Position numbers and translations under genes: made by a program
The notes under the pieces: generated by a model
What the model was told of the DNA's origin: nothing
The model's input: only the letters and a program-made list of their open reading frames with translations
Databases searched by the model: none
Assembly: GCF_003752405.1 (NCBI RefSeq)
Contig: NZ_RKHK01000001.1
Coordinates: 1,736,001 to 1,800,000 of the forward strand
DNA length: 64,000 nucleotides
Direction: 5' to 3'
Source of the DNA: Bogoriella caseilytica
GTDB taxonomy: Bacteria; Actinomycetota; Actinomycetes; Actinomycetales; Actinomycetaceae
Part shown: positions 63,556 through 64,000 of the stretch, in pieces
How positions within the stretch are numbered: the stretch's first letter is position 1
Layout: each line of letters opens with the position of its first letter

Positions 63556-64000
63556 ATGGCACGCGATGGCGCAGGAGACCTGGCGCTGCTCAGCATCGGG
63601 GAGCTGGCGCGCGCCTCGGGCCTGAGCATCAGCGCGCTGCGCTTCTACGACCGTCAGGGCCTGCTCCGCCCGGCGGAAGTCTCCGCTCACTCCGGCTACC
63701 GCTGGTATGCCGCCGCCCAGATCGAGGAGGCGCAGCTCCTGGCCGCGCTGCGCACGCTCGGCCTGCCACTTGCGGAGATGGCCGCGGTGCTGGCCCGCCC
63801 CGGCGAGTCCGCCTCACTGCTAGCCGCGCACCTGGATCGCCTCGAGGAGGAGCTGACCGGCGCCCGGGAGCAGGTCAGCTCGATCGGACGGCGGTGGGGC
63901 GCGACCCGCACCGGCGCGGGGGGTGCGGCAGGCGGCAACAACCGCCGGACCCCTGACTCCGGTGAGCCCACCACGCTCCTCGTGACCGCCTCGGCGCTCG
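63556..64000 (+). CDS. MerR-family regulator, 3' end outside the window
   Basis: The frame is open from ATG 63556 to the window end (148 codons). The MerR winged helix is clear: LLSIGELARASGLSISALRFYDRQGLL, then GYRWYAAAQIEEAQLLAALRTLG. A coiled-coil-like helix follows (LDRLEEELTGAREQV), then a Gly/Ala linker into a probable effector domain. It is the likely regulator of the MFS pump just upstream, with which it shares its promoter box. Confidence 0.88.
   Translation, partial: MARDGAGDLALLSIGELARASGLSISALRFYDRQGLLRPAEVSAHSGYRWYAAAQIEEAQLLAALRTLGLPLAEMAAVLARPGESASLLAAHLDRLEEELTGAREQVSSIGRRWGATRTGAGGAAGGNNRRTPDSGEPTTLLVTASAL

Noticed and set aside
63540-63956. A 138-codon frame at the right end of the window
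   Set aside because: It is out of frame with the clear MerR helix-turn-helix read from 63556, which has no stop before the window end.

Overview
The window is a chromosomal segment of a high-GC actinobacterium. The marker genes are WhiB, Lsr2, CarD, SenX3-RegX3, a Crp of the mycobacterial type, a minimal Tad pilus locus and a zinc-finger-less TopA. Gene content fits the Micrococcales (a Ruaniaceae/Bogoriellaceae-like relative is my guess, not demonstrated). From about 7.4 to 47.5 kb the gene order dnaX-recR-lysC-metallophosphoesterase-ponA-whiB-RidA-crp-nth-acs-ssd/tad-helicase-dpp-topA-holB follows the order I recall for the M. tuberculosis interval from dnaZX to holB. This is an old conserved actinobacterial backbone with a few lineage-specific insertions. 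I see no prophage, insertion sequence, CRISPR array or plasmid gene.

Layout. 1-4.9 kb: the end of a GT4 glycosyltransferase, a GTP cyclohydrolase II fused to a RibD-type reductase, and a three-gene srsABC-like operon (type III polyketide synthase, ICMT-type methyltransferase, flavin oxidoreductase) for a probable phenolic lipid or quinone. 5-7.3 kb: envelope genes (LytR_C protein, NlpC/P60 endopeptidase) and tRNA-Ser. 7.4-12.5 kb: SRP RNA, dnaX, recR, lysC and tRNA-Pro. 12.5-18.9 kb: metallophosphoesterase, PASTA penicillin-binding protein, WhiB, a 55-residue DUF4177 protein, RidA, Crp with a Crp site, and Nth. 18.9-29.3 kb: acs, a membrane protein, then ssd-tadA-tadBC-flp-tadE-tadE-like facing a DEAH helicase with a DUF1998 tail. 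29.4-39.3 kb: a BCCT transporter and a dipeptide ABC transporter operon followed by an amidotransferase and a cytoplasmic SxxK hydrolase. 39.5-49.1 kb: SDR, PAP2 phosphatase, topA, Gfo/Idh oxidoreductase, tmk-holB and a secreted tripeptidyl-aminopeptidase-like hydrolase. 49.2-56.4 kb: tRNA-Thr, lsr2, gpmA, phoU, senX3-regX3 and carD-ispD-ispF. 56.4-64 kb: transporters (UMF1-like MFS, a two-permease ABC-2 system opposite a LuxR regulator, an MFS pump) and the start of a MerR regulator.

The least explained signals are non-coding. Two tandem repeats 10 kb apart both have a period of exactly 87 bp, share a core word and each begin by duplicating the stop codon of the upstream gene (SDR, gpmA). 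At least eleven genes have a TANNNT hexamer 6-7 bases before the start codon, which predicts leaderless mRNAs. The MFS pump and the MerR gene share an identical 15-base promoter box. The acs leader has interleaved complementary arms. The most unusual proteins are the cyclohydrolase-reductase fusion without a deaminase, a binding protein with a C-terminal membrane anchor, and the cytoplasmic serine hydrolase linked to dipeptide uptake. All calls come from reading the sequence; no database search was run.
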